Positions 1 through 9,275 of a DNA stretch of 64,000 nt are shown one piece after another. The stretch is from the NCBI GenBank assembly GCA_964473865.1, contig CAYYQN010000005.1, positions 62,001 through 126,000 on the forward strand, given 5' to 3'. Source of the stretch: CAIMUX01 sp964473865 (GTDB lineage Bacteria; Eisenbacteria; RBG-16-71-46; CAIMUX01). How positions within the stretch are numbered: position 1 is the first letter of the stretch; each line of letters opens with the position of its first letter. The position numbers were made by a program, and so were the translations under genes. Under the pieces are notes generated by a model. That model saw only the letters and a list, made by a program, of their open reading frames with translations. It was not told where the DNA came from and made no database searches.

Positions 1-2370
1 GTTCGCCGCGAGCTCGCCGCGGCGATCCGGGTGCGCGACCAGCGGGCCGCAGAGCTCGCGCAGGTCCGCGGGCGGATCACCGAGCTTCAGGACCGTCTCA
101 ACACGGAGGGCACCTGGCCGGAAGATCTCGACCCGGTGCTCCTCCGGACGCGAGCCGACTCCTGGTTGCAGGATGTGCGCCGTCTCGAGGCGATCGCGGA
201 ACGACGCGCGGAAATCGCCGGACCGCTCGAGGGGCGGTCATTCCTCGACGACGATCGGATGGAGCTCCTGCGCCGCAAGCTGGGAATCGAGGAGCGCCTG
301 CGCTCGAACCGGGCGCGGAGTCGCGAGCTGGAGATGCAGGCGGCGCAGCTCGCGGCGGCGACAGCCCGGGCGGAAGCCGAGGTGGAACGAGCCCGCGCGG
401 CGGAGGCGCGCCAGCTGGCCCGAGCCGCGGATGCGCGCGCGCGGGAAGCCGGGTCTCTCTGGTCGGGCCCGATCAGCCCGTGGTTGTCGCTTCTGGGCGC
501 GGCGGTCATCGGCCCAGGACTGCACTACGGTCTCGACCTCGCGTGGCCGGCCGCGCTGGGCGCGGGCGCCGCGGTCTTCGTGCTCCTGCAGATGGTCAGC
601 TTCCTGTTGGCGCGCGCGCGCGCGAAGCGCCTGGCCGCGGCACCGATCGACTCCTCGGCCGATGCCGGCCTCGCGGGGGACGCAGGAGCGTCACAGCCGG
701 CAACCTCGGCGGCGGGGTCCGCTCCGGCCGGGACCGCCGCTCCGTTGTCCCCCGGGCCCGCTTCCGCGCCCGACCCGGCCGGCGAACTCGCCGCTTTGCA
801 GGCCGAACGGGAGGCCCTCGAAGCATCGTTCCCGTCGATTCGCGACCAGCTCGGACCGTTCGCCGATGTGACCGGGCCGGAAATCGGGCGCCTGGAGGAG
901 CGCTGGGCGCAGTTGGCGACAGAGGATGAAAGGCTGGTCCGGGAGGCGCATGCCCTTCTCGCGGCGTTCGGCGGCACGGATGCAGACTGGCGGACGATTC
1001 CGGTCTCGTCCCTGCCGGAAGGCCTGCGGGATCTGCTTCGACTCCCCGGGGCTCCGGCGCCGGAAACGTGCGCGGCACTCGCCGCCTGGCTCTCCACTCT
1101 CGACGATGCGGCCTGGGCGCGCTTCGCCGATCGAGCGACGGCGCGGCGCGAGCTTGCAGACCGGCTCCGGCAGGAGCAGGAACGGCTCGCGCACCACGAA
1201 GCGGAGGCGCGCCACGACCCCGATCCGGAGGAGCTGCAGCGGCGGCTGGGTCCCTTCACCGCCGACACGCCGGAAGAGGAGTTGGAGCGGCTGGTCCGAG
1301 AACGTGACCAGGCCGAGGCCGGCCTGCGGGACCTCCGGGCGCGAGCGGCGCAGATCCCGTCCGAGGCGACGCTTCGCGAGCGCTGTGAGGAGACGGCGCG
1401 CGCGGATGCCGAGGCTCGCGCGAAGTGGCGCGACGCCTGGCCGCGGGGACCCGAACCGCCCGCCGCCGGGTTACGCCCCTGGAGCGAGGAGATCCGTGCC
1501 GGCGTGGCGGCCGCGCGCGAGGCCGCCACGCGGTTGCAGGGGCGCGACGAAGCCACAACCGGAATCCTGCGCGCGGCCGGAGCCACCGACCGCACGGAAA
1601 TCGAACGCCGGGCCGTGAGCGCGGAGGCGACCCTGGGTGCGGCGCGCCTGGAGGTCGAGCGGCTCGAAGCGGACGATCCGTTCCTCTCCGCCTCCCGGGA
1701 GATCCGCGATCCGTTGGAGCGGGCCTTGCGCCTGCGCCAGGTTCTCGAGGACGAAACCCGCCTTCTCGCCGAGGAGAACGAGGCAGAAATCCGGCTGCAT
1801 CGTCGCGAAGTGGAGCTTTCGGCCAAGCTGGATTCCGGCGCGAGCGGTATCGGAACCAACCTGGCCCAGCTCGAACTGAAGATCCGCGACCTGGAGGCGG
1901 AGCTGAAGCAGGTCCGCTTCGAGCGGGACGCATTGGCCCTCGCCTTCGGCTGGGTGAGCGAGGCCGCCGAACGGTTCCGCGGCACCTACCGGGAGGATCT
2001 CGAGCGCCGCGTCTCCGCGCAGTTCGCGGCGCTGACCGGGCGCGACGGGCGGCGGGTGCGCATCGACGATCGGTTTCGGCTGGTGCCGGTGGAATCCGAC
2101 GGCAGCGAGCTCGCTTCCGCGCAGCTCTCCCGGGGCGCCCGCGATCAACTGCAGCTCGCGGTGCGCCTGGCGGTGACCGATCTCCTCGCCGGATCCGTGC
2201 CGCTGCCGCTCTTCCTCGATGACCCGTTCGTGCACTTCGATGCCGAGCGCCTGGAACACCTGCGGGCCGCCCTCGGACGACTCGCCGAGTCCCGGCAGTG
2301 GATCCTGCTTACCCACCGGGCCGACCTCGCGGATTGGGGCGCGCCGGTGCGGATGGAGGCCGCCCGATGA
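1..2370 (+). CDS. YhaN-type AAA ATPase, C-terminal part (5' end outside window)
   Basis: The frame is open from the first base, so the GTG at 31 is internal and the Walker A half lies upstream. About 789 residues are visible. Two hydrophobic helices (about 454-600) are followed by an Ala/Pro/Ser-rich linker (about 640-780), then long Arg/Glu-rich coiled coil. The C-terminus carries the ABC/SMC-type signature LSRGARDQLQLAVRLA (about 2124-2171) and Walker B LPLFLDDPFVHFD (about 2203-2240), then the H-loop-like LLTHR. This matches the YhaN/Rad50-like family, in which head domains flank a coiled coil with a central membrane segment; a metallophosphoesterase partner gene is often adjacent and might lie upstream. 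Role in DNA-end processing at the membrane is inferred from the family. The stop overlaps the next start (ATGA at 2367-2370). Confidence 0.82.
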   Translation, partial: VRRELAAAIRVRDQRAAELAQVRGRITELQDRLNTEGTWPEDLDPVLLRTRADSWLQDVRRLEAIAERRAEIAGPLEGRSFLDDDRMELLRRKLGIEERLRSNRARSRELEMQAAQLAAATARAEAEVERARAAEARQLARAADARAREAGSLWSGPISPWLSLLGAAVIGPGLHYGLDLAWPAALGAGAAVFVLLQMVSFLLARARAKRLAAAPIDSSADAGLAGDAGASQPATSAAGSAPAGTAAPLSPGPASAPDPAGELAALQAEREALEASFPSIRDQLGPFADVTGPEIGRLEERWAQLATEDERLVREAHALLAAFGGTDADWRTIPVSSLPEGLRDLLRLPGAPAPETCAALAAWLSTLDDAAWARFADRATARRELADRLRQEQERLAHHEAEARHDPDPEELQRRLGPFTADTPEEELERLVRERDQAEAGLRDLRARAAQIPSEATLRERCEETARADAEARAKWRDAWPRGPEPPAAGLRPWSEEIRAGVAAAREAATRLQGRDEATTGILRAAGATDRTEIERRAVSAEATLGAARLEVERLEADDPFLSASREIRDPLERALRLRQVLEDETRLLAEENEAEIRLHRREVELSAKLDSGASGIGTNLAQLELKIRDLEAELKQVRFERDALALAFGWVSEAAERFRGTYREDLERRVSAQFAALTGRDGRRVRIDDRFRLVPVESDGSELASAQLSRGARDQLQLAVRLAVTDLLAGSVPLPLFLDDPFVHFDAERLEHLRAALGRLAESRQWILLTHRADLADWGAPVRMEAAR

Positions 2371-3326
2371 CACGAAGGCTGCTGGTCTTCAGGGTCCCGA
2401 GAAGCCTCACTGCCCTTGCGGCCCTCGCGATCCTGCTCGCCGCGATCGTCGGCTGTGGCGGCCGCCGGGCCAGGCCTGCTCCGCCCCCGCCTCCGCGGCT
2501 CGTCGAGCTGCGTCCGAGAATCGGCCTGGCCCTCGGCGGCGGCGGCGCCCGCGGCTTCGCCCACCTGGGCGCCTTGCGTGTGCTCGAGCAGGAGAAGATC
2601 CCGATCGACCTCGTCGTCGGCACCTCGGTCGGCAGCCTCATCGGCGCCCTCTACGCGGACCAGGGAAGAGTGATGGACGCCGAGCTCGCCGGCCTGGAAG
2701 TGGACGAAGAGGACCTCTTCGACTACCGCGCGTTCGCTATCTTGAGCGGCGGCCTGGTGCAGGGTGAGTGCCTGGAGGAGTTCCTGCGCGACAAGCTGCG
2801 GCACCAGGCAATCGAGCAGATGGCGGTTCCCTTCGCGGCGGTGGCGGTCGATCTGGAGTCGGCCCGCACGGTGATCTTCCGGCGGGGGGAGGCCGCCCAG
2901 GCGGTCCACGCCTCCTGCGCCATCCCCGGCGTCTTCGTGCCGGTGCAGATCGACGGCCGGACCTACGTTGACGGCGGCGTGACCAATCCGGTGCCGGCCA
3001 GCGTCGCGCGCGACCTCGGAGCGGACGTGGTCATCGCCATGGCGGTGCCGCCGCCGATCCCGGGCAAGGTCCCGAAGAACCCGCTCGGCGTGGCCTACCG
3101 GGCAGTCTCGATCATGTCCGCCGAAATCGGAATGCTTCGCGCCGGAGACGCGGACGTGGTGATCGAGATCCACGCCGATCGCCAGATCGACCCGGACGAC
3201 TTCTCGCAGAAGCGCCCGTTGATCGAAGCGGGCGAGGCCGCGGCTCGGGCCGCGCTGCCCCAGATCCGCGCCGCGATCGCGGCCAGGACACGCTGGGTGG
3301 CGGAGGACTCGGTCACCGCCCGGTAG
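2367..3326 (+). CDS. Patatin-like phospholipase lipoprotein
   Basis: Predicted patatin-family serine lipase/acyl hydrolase of 319 residues. The ATG at 2367 overlaps the previous TGA, so translation is probably coupled. The N-terminus is a lipoprotein signal peptide with lipobox ending at Cys30 (AAIVGC), so the protein should be tethered to a membrane facing the periplasm or outside. Family motifs are complete: oxyanion loop GGGGARG (57-63), nucleophile elbow GTSVG with Ser87, and the catalytic DGG at Asp202. This is the RssA/NTE-like bacterial patatin architecture. Its substrate is not evident; membrane phospholipid or lysophospholipid is the family expectation. Confidence 0.9.
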   Translation: MTRRLLVFRVPRSLTALAALAILLAAIVGCGGRRARPAPPPPPRLVELRPRIGLALGGGGARGFAHLGALRVLEQEKIPIDLVVGTSVGSLIGALYADQGRVMDAELAGLEVDEEDLFDYRAFAILSGGLVQGECLEEFLRDKLRHQAIEQMAVPFAAVAVDLESARTVIFRRGEAAQAVHASCAIPGVFVPVQIDGRTYVDGGVTNPVPASVARDLGADVVIAMAVPPPIPGKVPKNPLGVAYRAVSIMSAEIGMLRAGDADVVIEIHADRQIDPDDFSQKRPLIEAGEAAARAALPQIRAAIAARTRWVAEDSVTAR

Positions 3327-3389
3327 CCCGGTCGCGACGCCGGTCGCACGAGGAACCGTACTCCACCGCGCCGCATACGAGATTGCGGG

Positions 3390-5195
3390 TCAGCGAACGA
3401 GCACGACGCGGGAGTTCGCCAGCACTTCGCCCCCGGACTGCACGCGCGCCAGGTAGGCGCCCGCGGCGGCCGCCCGACCGTCACCCGCGCGCCCATCCCA
3501 CACGATGCTGTGGGAGCCGGTCGCCAGCGATCCCAGCTGGATCCGGCGGAGCAGGCGCCCGGAGGGATCGTGGACGGTGAGGGCGGCATCCTCCGCCGGC
3601 CGCAGCAGGTGAAGCAGGAATCGCGTCCTCGCGAGGAAGGGATTCGGCGCCGCGCGGAGCATGTCGCGCGCCGGCGGGACATCGCCGCCGGCTGACGCGG
3701 CACTTCCGGAACGGATCGTGAACGAAGCCGGAGTCACGGCCGACACCGGCGGGTCGCTGTGCAACGTCAGGCGAAGGTGGCAAGCGGTCGACGGGGGCGT
3801 CGATGCGGGCACCTTCCATTGGAAGCGTCCGTTGTCCGGCACGCCTTCGCCCACCAGGGCCCAGGGGCCGGCCGGGCCGGCGGTCGACAGCTCGATCGTC
3901 ACGGAGGGCGAGCCGGACGGGACCGCCGCGTGCCAGTCGACGAAGCGCGTGCTGCCGGCCACCCAGACCTCACCGCCGCGCGGCGCCACGGGGAGGATCA
4001 CCGCCGCACCCGGCGCCGTCGCCTCGCGGAAGAGGTGCAGCGCGTTCGTCCCGCCCACAAAGATCTGGCAGTCCTCCTCCGTGACGTAGGCGAAGTCGGC
4101 CCGGCCGTTGTGATCGACATCCCAACCGGCGTTCAGGGCCTCGACGCCGCAGGCGGCGTCGGTGGGCACCGTCGCCGCGAGAGTCCAGTGGCCGGCCCCG
4201 TCGCCCAGGTAGACACGGGTGTGGTCCTCCGCGAGAGCCACGACGTCTCCGAATCCGTCTCCGTCCATGTCGGCGATCTGGGTGAGCGCGACCCCGCCGC
4301 CGATCCCCGCCAGCTCGCCCGAACGGTTGACCCAGGACCCGTCCTGCCACCGGTAGACGGCCGCTCCCGCGCTCGTGGCGAACGCCAGGTCTTCACGGCC
4401 GTCCGCATCGATGTCGCCGAGATCGACGCCGTTGCGCCAGGACCCCGCGGGGAGCCCGGTATCGGAAAGCGTGAACCCGCCGCTCCCGTCCCCGCGGTAG
4501 ACGGTGCCGGCGCCGTGCGAGGTCGCGAAGTCGGCGTTGCCGTCCCCGTCGACATCGCCAAAAACGAAGATCATCGACGAGTTTCCGCCCAAAAACCCGA
4601 ACGCATGCGTCCACGAGCCGTCGCCGTTGTTTCGGTAGACGTGCAGGCCGGCCCCGGAGCCGAACGAAACGGAACCGATGTCGAGGTCTCCGTCGTTGTC
4701 GACGTCGGCGAAGTCGGTGCCGAACATGCCCCAGCTCTCGCCGGCGGTGGCCAGGCCGTCATCCCAGGGCTGCCAGGTCAGGCCGGTCCCGTCGCCGAGC
4801 GCGACTTCGAGCAGCTGATTGCCGAGGTCGGTGCCCGAGTAGTTGTGATGGATCCCGTAGCCGACGTCGAGCAGGCCGTCGCCGTTCACATCACCGAGCG
4901 CCACGCCGCCGTAGCCGAAGTTGCCTCCCATCGACAGCGACCAGGCGCCGGCGCCGTTGCCGAACCAGACCAGGATGCCGTGCTGGTCCGAGTTCACGCC
5001 GGGATTCCCGTGATCCCCGACGCTCACCAGGTCGGGATGGCCGTCGCCGTCGACGTCGCCGAAGGCGAGCTCGGTGCGGCCGCCCTCGAGACCCGGTTCC
5101 GCCAGGCCGAACGACGATTCCACGTACGAGACCTGCGCCCGGGCGGGCGCGGCGGCCAGCAGGCAGGCGATCGAGAGGACGAGCGGACGCAGCAT
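3390..5195 (-). CDS. Secreted FG-GAP/VCBS repeat protein with FlgD-like C-terminal module
   Basis: Exported protein of 601 residues. The ATG at 5195 is preceded by GGGAGGTG and opens a clean signal peptide ending ARAQ; longer in-frame starts lack a ribosome site. The body has about seven FG-GAP units with the calcium-loop pattern DxDxDGxxD (for example FGDVDGDGHPD, LGDVNGDGLLD, FADVDNDGDLD), consistent with a seven-bladed integrin-alpha-like propeller. A linker domain follows, then the FlgD-like tail (PNPF..., VHDPSGRLLRRI, WDGRAGDG, final VVLVR). A surface adhesion or structural role is plausible but not shown. It converges with the patatin gene. Confidence 0.85.
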   Translation of the reverse strand: MLRPLVLSIACLLAAAPARAQVSYVESSFGLAEPGLEGGRTELAFGDVDGDGHPDLVSVGDHGNPGVNSDQHGILVWFGNGAGAWSLSMGGNFGYGGVALGDVNGDGLLDVGYGIHHNYSGTDLGNQLLEVALGDGTGLTWQPWDDGLATAGESWGMFGTDFADVDNDGDLDIGSVSFGSGAGLHVYRNNGDGSWTHAFGFLGGNSSMIFVFGDVDGDGNADFATSHGAGTVYRGDGSGGFTLSDTGLPAGSWRNGVDLGDIDADGREDLAFATSAGAAVYRWQDGSWVNRSGELAGIGGGVALTQIADMDGDGFGDVVALAEDHTRVYLGDGAGHWTLAATVPTDAACGVEALNAGWDVDHNGRADFAYVTEEDCQIFVGGTNALHLFREATAPGAAVILPVAPRGGEVWVAGSTRFVDWHAAVPSGSPSVTIELSTAGPAGPWALVGEGVPDNGRFQWKVPASTPPSTACHLRLTLHSDPPVSAVTPASFTIRSGSAASAGGDVPPARDMLRAAPNPFLARTRFLLHLLRPAEDAALTVHDPSGRLLRRIQLGSLATGSHSIVWDGRAGDGRAAAAGAYLARVQSGGEVLANSRVVLVR

Positions 5196-5329
5196 GGTGG
5201 GCACCTCCCTGAGCGAAGGCCGCCCCCACCACGGGGAGCGGCCTTCATGACCCCGGGACCGGGGTCGTTCTCCGTCACCGCACCGGTCGGCCATCACAGA
5301 TCCGCAGTGATGAACGGCCCGGCCTGCCG

Positions 5330-8300
5330 CTACCTCAGAATCACCACCTGCCGCGCCTGCGTCGTTCCCGGCGCCTCCAACCGAATGAAGTAGATTCCCG
5401 CCGCCACCGGGTGGCCGGCAGAATCACGCCGGTCCCAGGCGAGCGTGTGGGCACCTGCCTCGACCGGTCCGGCGTGCAGCCTCCGCACCAAAGCGCCTCC
5501 GACGTCATAGACGCCCAGCGACATCGCCGCCCGAGATGGCGCTTCGAACTGCACCACCGGCATGGCGGTCGCCGGGTTCGGCGCGATCCGCCGCAGCGCC
5601 CAGGCGGTGGGCCGATCCCCGCTCGTGACGGCGGCCGGGTTGAGCTCTTCGTCGATCAGAAGTGCAAAGTCGTCCACCGCCGCCTCCACGAGCGAGTTGC
5701 TGCCGGTGTCCTGGGCCACGAACCGGATCTGCACCCGGTCGGTCAGCGTGATGTAGGCGCCGAGGTCAAAGGTCCGCTCCGCCCAGGCGTTGGTGCTGGC
5801 GACCGTGTGCTCGAGATTGACCCAGGTGCTTCCGTCTCCGGTCACCTGCACGTCCCAGTAGTCGGCCCCGGGGTTGTTGCCCAGGTTATTGGTGTACCAG
5901 AACCAGTAGTGGATCGACGCCCCGTCCACCGAATCGAGATCGAAGGTCGGCGACAGCAGCGTGGTCTTGCCGCCATCCACGTCGGCGACGCCCGCCGCGC
6001 CGCCCACAGCACCGTTTCCAGTGACGAAACAGGCCACGCCGGGGTCTGGCGTGTGGTCATCCTCCGGCTGCACCACGGATCCGTTGTAGACGGTGCCGAC
6101 CGGGTCCGCGCGCTCCCAGAGGCCGCTGGTGGCGGTGTCTCCGGCGATACCCAGGGCCCAGCCGCGCGCGACTTCGGCGTCGTCGGCCCAGCCGCCGACG
6201 CTCAGCGGGAAGGTCACGGTCGCGCTGTAGCCGAACCCGGCTTCGATCGAGGCCGCAACGCTGAGGACCGAGGGAACCGGGCAGCCTTCCAGGACCCGGA
6301 GCTCGAGCGGCGTGAAGTTCTGCTGCCCGAGGCCCGGGACCAGAGCGCACGTGGCGGTCCCGGTGACGACCTCGACGTACGGTCCGGCGTCGGTCACCGT
6401 CAGGATCGCGTTGTTCGCCCCGCCGTGGCCCGAGTTCGCAAACGTCAAGATGACCTGCGCAGTCTCGCCGGGCACGATCCAGCCGGAGCCGTTGCCCGCG
6501 GGGGGCGCGTCATCGACCGCCACGGCCGCGCAAGCCAGGATCGGGGCGCAGACCGGGAGATGGCCGTCGGCGGTCCATTGCCCGCCGGCCATGTCGAGAT
6601 GGAACGGCGCGGCGTAGCCGTCGGCCAGACTCCCATCGAAGGAGACCAGGAAGTCACCCGAGGTCACGCTCTCCCCCGCCGGCACGGCCGGTACCGAGAT
6701 GCTGCCCAGGCCGATCGTCACCAGCGGATCGGAGCTGGTGAGCACGCAGACCATCGCCTCCGAAGCCTCGACCCCGACGTTCTTGATCGTGACCCCGAGG
6801 TTCACCGTCTCCCCGGCATCGCAGGTGTCGTCCCCGTCGCCGTATTCCTGATCGTGCACGACGGTGGTCTCCAGGATCAGGTACGGTCCGCTCGGCGCGA
6901 CGACCGGGATGTCGGCCTGATAGGGCTGGCGGTTCTGCGCCGTGACGCACAGGTGCGCCGTGCCCGGAGTGACGGTCGTCCAGAACGGAAGCGTCAGGTT
7001 GCCGCTGGCGTCGGTGGTGCCGGCGCTCACCAAGACCCCGTCCTTGGTCAGGCCGCAGTAGCTGTTCGGCGCGGCCGTGATGGCGATGTCCGTCCAGCCC
7101 ACCATGATTGTGGACGGATGGGTGACCGGATTCGCCGCGGGCACGCCGAGGTAGCAGCTCAAGGAAGGATCGCCCATCAGGTTGTAGATCGTCCAGTAGT
7201 ACGAGATGAGGCTCGAGCCGGACTCGGTGACCGCCAGGTTGCCGCAGAAGATGATGGCGTCGTTGGTCACGTACCACTTGGACATCGGCTCGCTGTGACC
7301 GTGGAAGAGGCCGTCGTAGTCGCCCATGTGCGCCGGGTCGAACACCGGATGCTCGACGATGGAGCTACGGTAGCCGACCCCGAAGTAGTAGTCCTCGTCC
7401 CAGTAGGTCGAGTTGCTGCCGCCGATATAGCCGATGGCGCCCTTGTTTGCCGCGCGCAACCAGGTCTCCGCGAAACACTCGGTGCTGTAATCGTAATCGC
7501 TGGTCAGACAGCAGTTCCCCACCGCCAGACAGTATTCGCCGTTGTTGGCCAGGCTGTTGACGTTCGATTGGGTGAAGGTCGGATCGCTCCAGGAGGTCTG
7601 CGAGCCGTGCGCGGTGTAGTTGACGAAGGCCACACCGTCGCTGACTTCCTGCACGATCTGGGCGTCCTGGCTGCCCGAGCCGGGATAGAGGTGCGTGAAG
7701 CTGGAGATCCCGTGCGCGGCATTGAAGTAGTTCGAGGTCCCGTAGTTGATCTGTCCGTTGGCCCAGACCTGCCCATAGCTTCCGTCGACCCCGGCGATCA
7801 TGACCACCCGGGCCAGGTAGCTGGGGTCGGGCATCGTAAACTGGTCGTACATGAGGGTCTTGTCGATCATCGCCTGCAGGTTGGACGCGTTGCTGCAGCT
7901 GAACCGGCCGTAGTACATGTCCGGCATCAGGTCGGCATCCACCGCGCAGTAGGGCCGGTCGGTGGCGTCGCTGCTCTCCAGGAAGGTCGGCATCACATTG
8001 GTGTCGCCCACGAAGAGGACAAAGCTCGGGGCCGGCTGGGTCGGCGTGCCGTTGTTGTAGAGACCGTGGAGCCAGGTACGAATCGAGGTGGTGGTGCTGC
8101 CGACTTCCGGCGTGCCGGTCACCCCCACGATCACGTTGAACCCGCGCAGCTTCTTCCAGTCGACGAACGTCTGCAGCTGGGCCTCGTACGCCGGGGGCGT
8201 GACGATCACCATGGTGACGATGTCGCGCACCAGGTCCGGGTGCAGGTCGTGCTGCCCCCGGTAGCCGTCGATCCGCTGGTAGAGCCCCTCGAAGAACGGG

Positions 8301-8953
8301 CTGTAGGTGTTCCGCAACCTCTGCTCCGCCGCCGCGGCATCGCCGCCCTCGAAGTGCACGCGGACTTCCATCCGGTCATGGATGACGAGCTTGCCCTCGG
8401 CGGGCAGGTACTCCACCGGGGAGATCTCCAACCGGCCGATCCGCAGCGCCCGCAGGGTGCCGACCTCGACTACCGCCGCCGGGACCTGGGCCACGCGCGG
8501 CTCGAGATACGCGGAGCGCTCGTAGACAAACGGCACCGCGGCCGGATCGGCACTCTTGGACATGGACGGCTGCGCCGGGAACAACGGGTTGGTGATGCCG
8601 TAGTCGGCCAGCGTGAGCGCGCGACTGCTCTGCGCCACCACCTCGACCCGCGCTTCCGCGCCGGGCGGTATCGCCAGCAACCGGTTCATCATCGGCAGCT
8701 CGGGCGCCCCTTCGCGCATGGAGTGATGGAACCCGGGGAGGACGAGGCGGGTGAAGGCGCCCGCGCTCGTGGACACGTCCATCGCCTCGAGGTCGCCAAC
8801 CCGGACTTCGTAGACGAAGACATCATCCCGCTGTGTAACCAGATTCAACGTCGAACGCTCGGCTCCAAGCGGAAGGGTCTGGAGAGCGGCGGCCGGGGCC
8901 GAAGCCAGGATCGCCAGACCGAAGACGACAAGCAGCACGCGCCAGACTCTCAT
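5330..8953 (-). CDS. Gingipain-type C25 cysteine peptidase with FlgD-like C-terminal module
   Basis: Large secreted peptidase of 1207 residues. The ATG at 8953 follows GGAAAGGA and opens a signal peptide (MRVWRVLLVVFGLAILASAPAAA). A propeptide-like region precedes the C25 catalytic domain. The catalytic His is in VNYTAHGSQ (His449) and the Cys in VGNCCLTSDY (Cys481/482), followed by the usual ECFAE; spacing and surrounding residues match the gingipain family. CARDB/Ig-like and jelly-roll-like segments follow, then the FlgD tail (IAPNPATA, VYDVGGALVRRL, WDRRDSAG, VVILR). Expected to be extracellular or surface-bound. Gingipain proper is Arg/Lys specific, but specificity here cannot be read. 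An extended -10 promoter element lies about 80 bases upstream. Confidence 0.88.
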   Translation of the reverse strand: MRVWRVLLVVFGLAILASAPAAALQTLPLGAERSTLNLVTQRDDVFVYEVRVGDLEAMDVSTSAGAFTRLVLPGFHHSMREGAPELPMMNRLLAIPPGAEARVEVVAQSSRALTLADYGITNPLFPAQPSMSKSADPAAVPFVYERSAYLEPRVAQVPAAVVEVGTLRALRIGRLEISPVEYLPAEGKLVIHDRMEVRVHFEGGDAAAAEQRLRNTYSPFFEGLYQRIDGYRGQHDLHPDLVRDIVTMVIVTPPAYEAQLQTFVDWKKLRGFNVIVGVTGTPEVGSTTTSIRTWLHGLYNNGTPTQPAPSFVLFVGDTNVMPTFLESSDATDRPYCAVDADLMPDMYYGRFSCSNASNLQAMIDKTLMYDQFTMPDPSYLARVVMIAGVDGSYGQVWANGQINYGTSNYFNAAHGISSFTHLYPGSGSQDAQIVQEVSDGVAFVNYTAHGSQTSWSDPTFTQSNVNSLANNGEYCLAVGNCCLTSDYDYSTECFAETWLRAANKGAIGYIGGSNSTYWDEDYYFGVGYRSSIVEHPVFDPAHMGDYDGLFHGHSEPMSKWYVTNDAIIFCGNLAVTESGSSLISYYWTIYNLMGDPSLSCYLGVPAANPVTHPSTIMVGWTDIAITAAPNSYCGLTKDGVLVSAGTTDASGNLTLPFWTTVTPGTAHLCVTAQNRQPYQADIPVVAPSGPYLILETTVVHDQEYGDGDDTCDAGETVNLGVTIKNVGVEASEAMVCVLTSSDPLVTIGLGSISVPAVPAGESVTSGDFLVSFDGSLADGYAAPFHLDMAGGQWTADGHLPVCAPILACAAVAVDDAPPAGNGSGWIVPGETAQVILTFANSGHGGANNAILTVTDAGPYVEVVTGTATCALVPGLGQQNFTPLELRVLEGCPVPSVLSVAASIEAGFGYSATVTFPLSVGGWADDAEVARGWALGIAGDTATSGLWERADPVGTVYNGSVVQPEDDHTPDPGVACFVTGNGAVGGAAGVADVDGGKTTLLSPTFDLDSVDGASIHYWFWYTNNLGNNPGADYWDVQVTGDGSTWVNLEHTVASTNAWAERTFDLGAYITLTDRVQIRFVAQDTGSNSLVEAAVDDFALLIDEELNPAAVTSGDRPTAWALRRIAPNPATAMPVVQFEAPSRAAMSLGVYDVGGALVRRLHAGPVEAGAHTLAWDRRDSAGHPVAAGIYFIRLEAPGTTQARQVVILR

Positions 8954-9275
8954 GGTGGGGTCCTTTCCGGAGGTTCTTTTCCAAGAAGGCAGCCGGCCTC
9001 GCGCCTGCCGGCCTCGCGTAGACGCTGCAAATTGTACCATTTTGCGGAGCTCGACGGTGGGCCGAAGTCCCTGAGAACGAATCGCGGTAAGTGAGCCGAT
9101 CATCTGCTTTGCCCCGCGCCGCAGATCGGAGAGAATCGCGCCCGGTGGCTCCGTGGGGCGGGCCGACCGGGAAGCGATAGCAGGAGAAGAGGCAAAGGTC
9201 TGGGACGCGCCGGGCTCGAGCGAACGGTGAATGCGCTCGCCGCCGGGGCGGTCAGGGGTGGGAAGGAGGAGATCC
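8954..9275. other. Divergent intergenic region
   Basis: 322 bases between the divergently transcribed C25 and M29 peptidase genes. Apart from the extended -10 element on the minus strand and the ribosome binding site of the M29 gene (GGAGGAG just before 9276) I see nothing in it. Confidence 0.6.
9031..9039 (-). promoter_or_regulatory. Extended -10 promoter element for the C25 peptidase gene
   Basis: On the minus strand this reads TGGTACAAT, a TGnTAnAAT extended -10 sequence, in an AT-richer patch unlike the surrounding DNA. It would start transcription about 70 bases before the ATG at 8953. There is no good -35 hexamer 17 bases upstream, which extended -10 promoters can tolerate. Confidence 0.45.

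Noticed and set aside
31..2370. Start of the first gene at GTG 31
   Set aside because: The same frame is open to base 1 and the family needs an N-terminal ATPase half, so the gene is cut by the window edge.
5411..9094. 1227-codon open frame on the plus strand opposite the C25 peptidase
   Set aside because: Pure antisense shadow: Arg/Gly/His/Val-rich, no domain, while the minus strand encodes a complete peptidase with signal peptide and active site.
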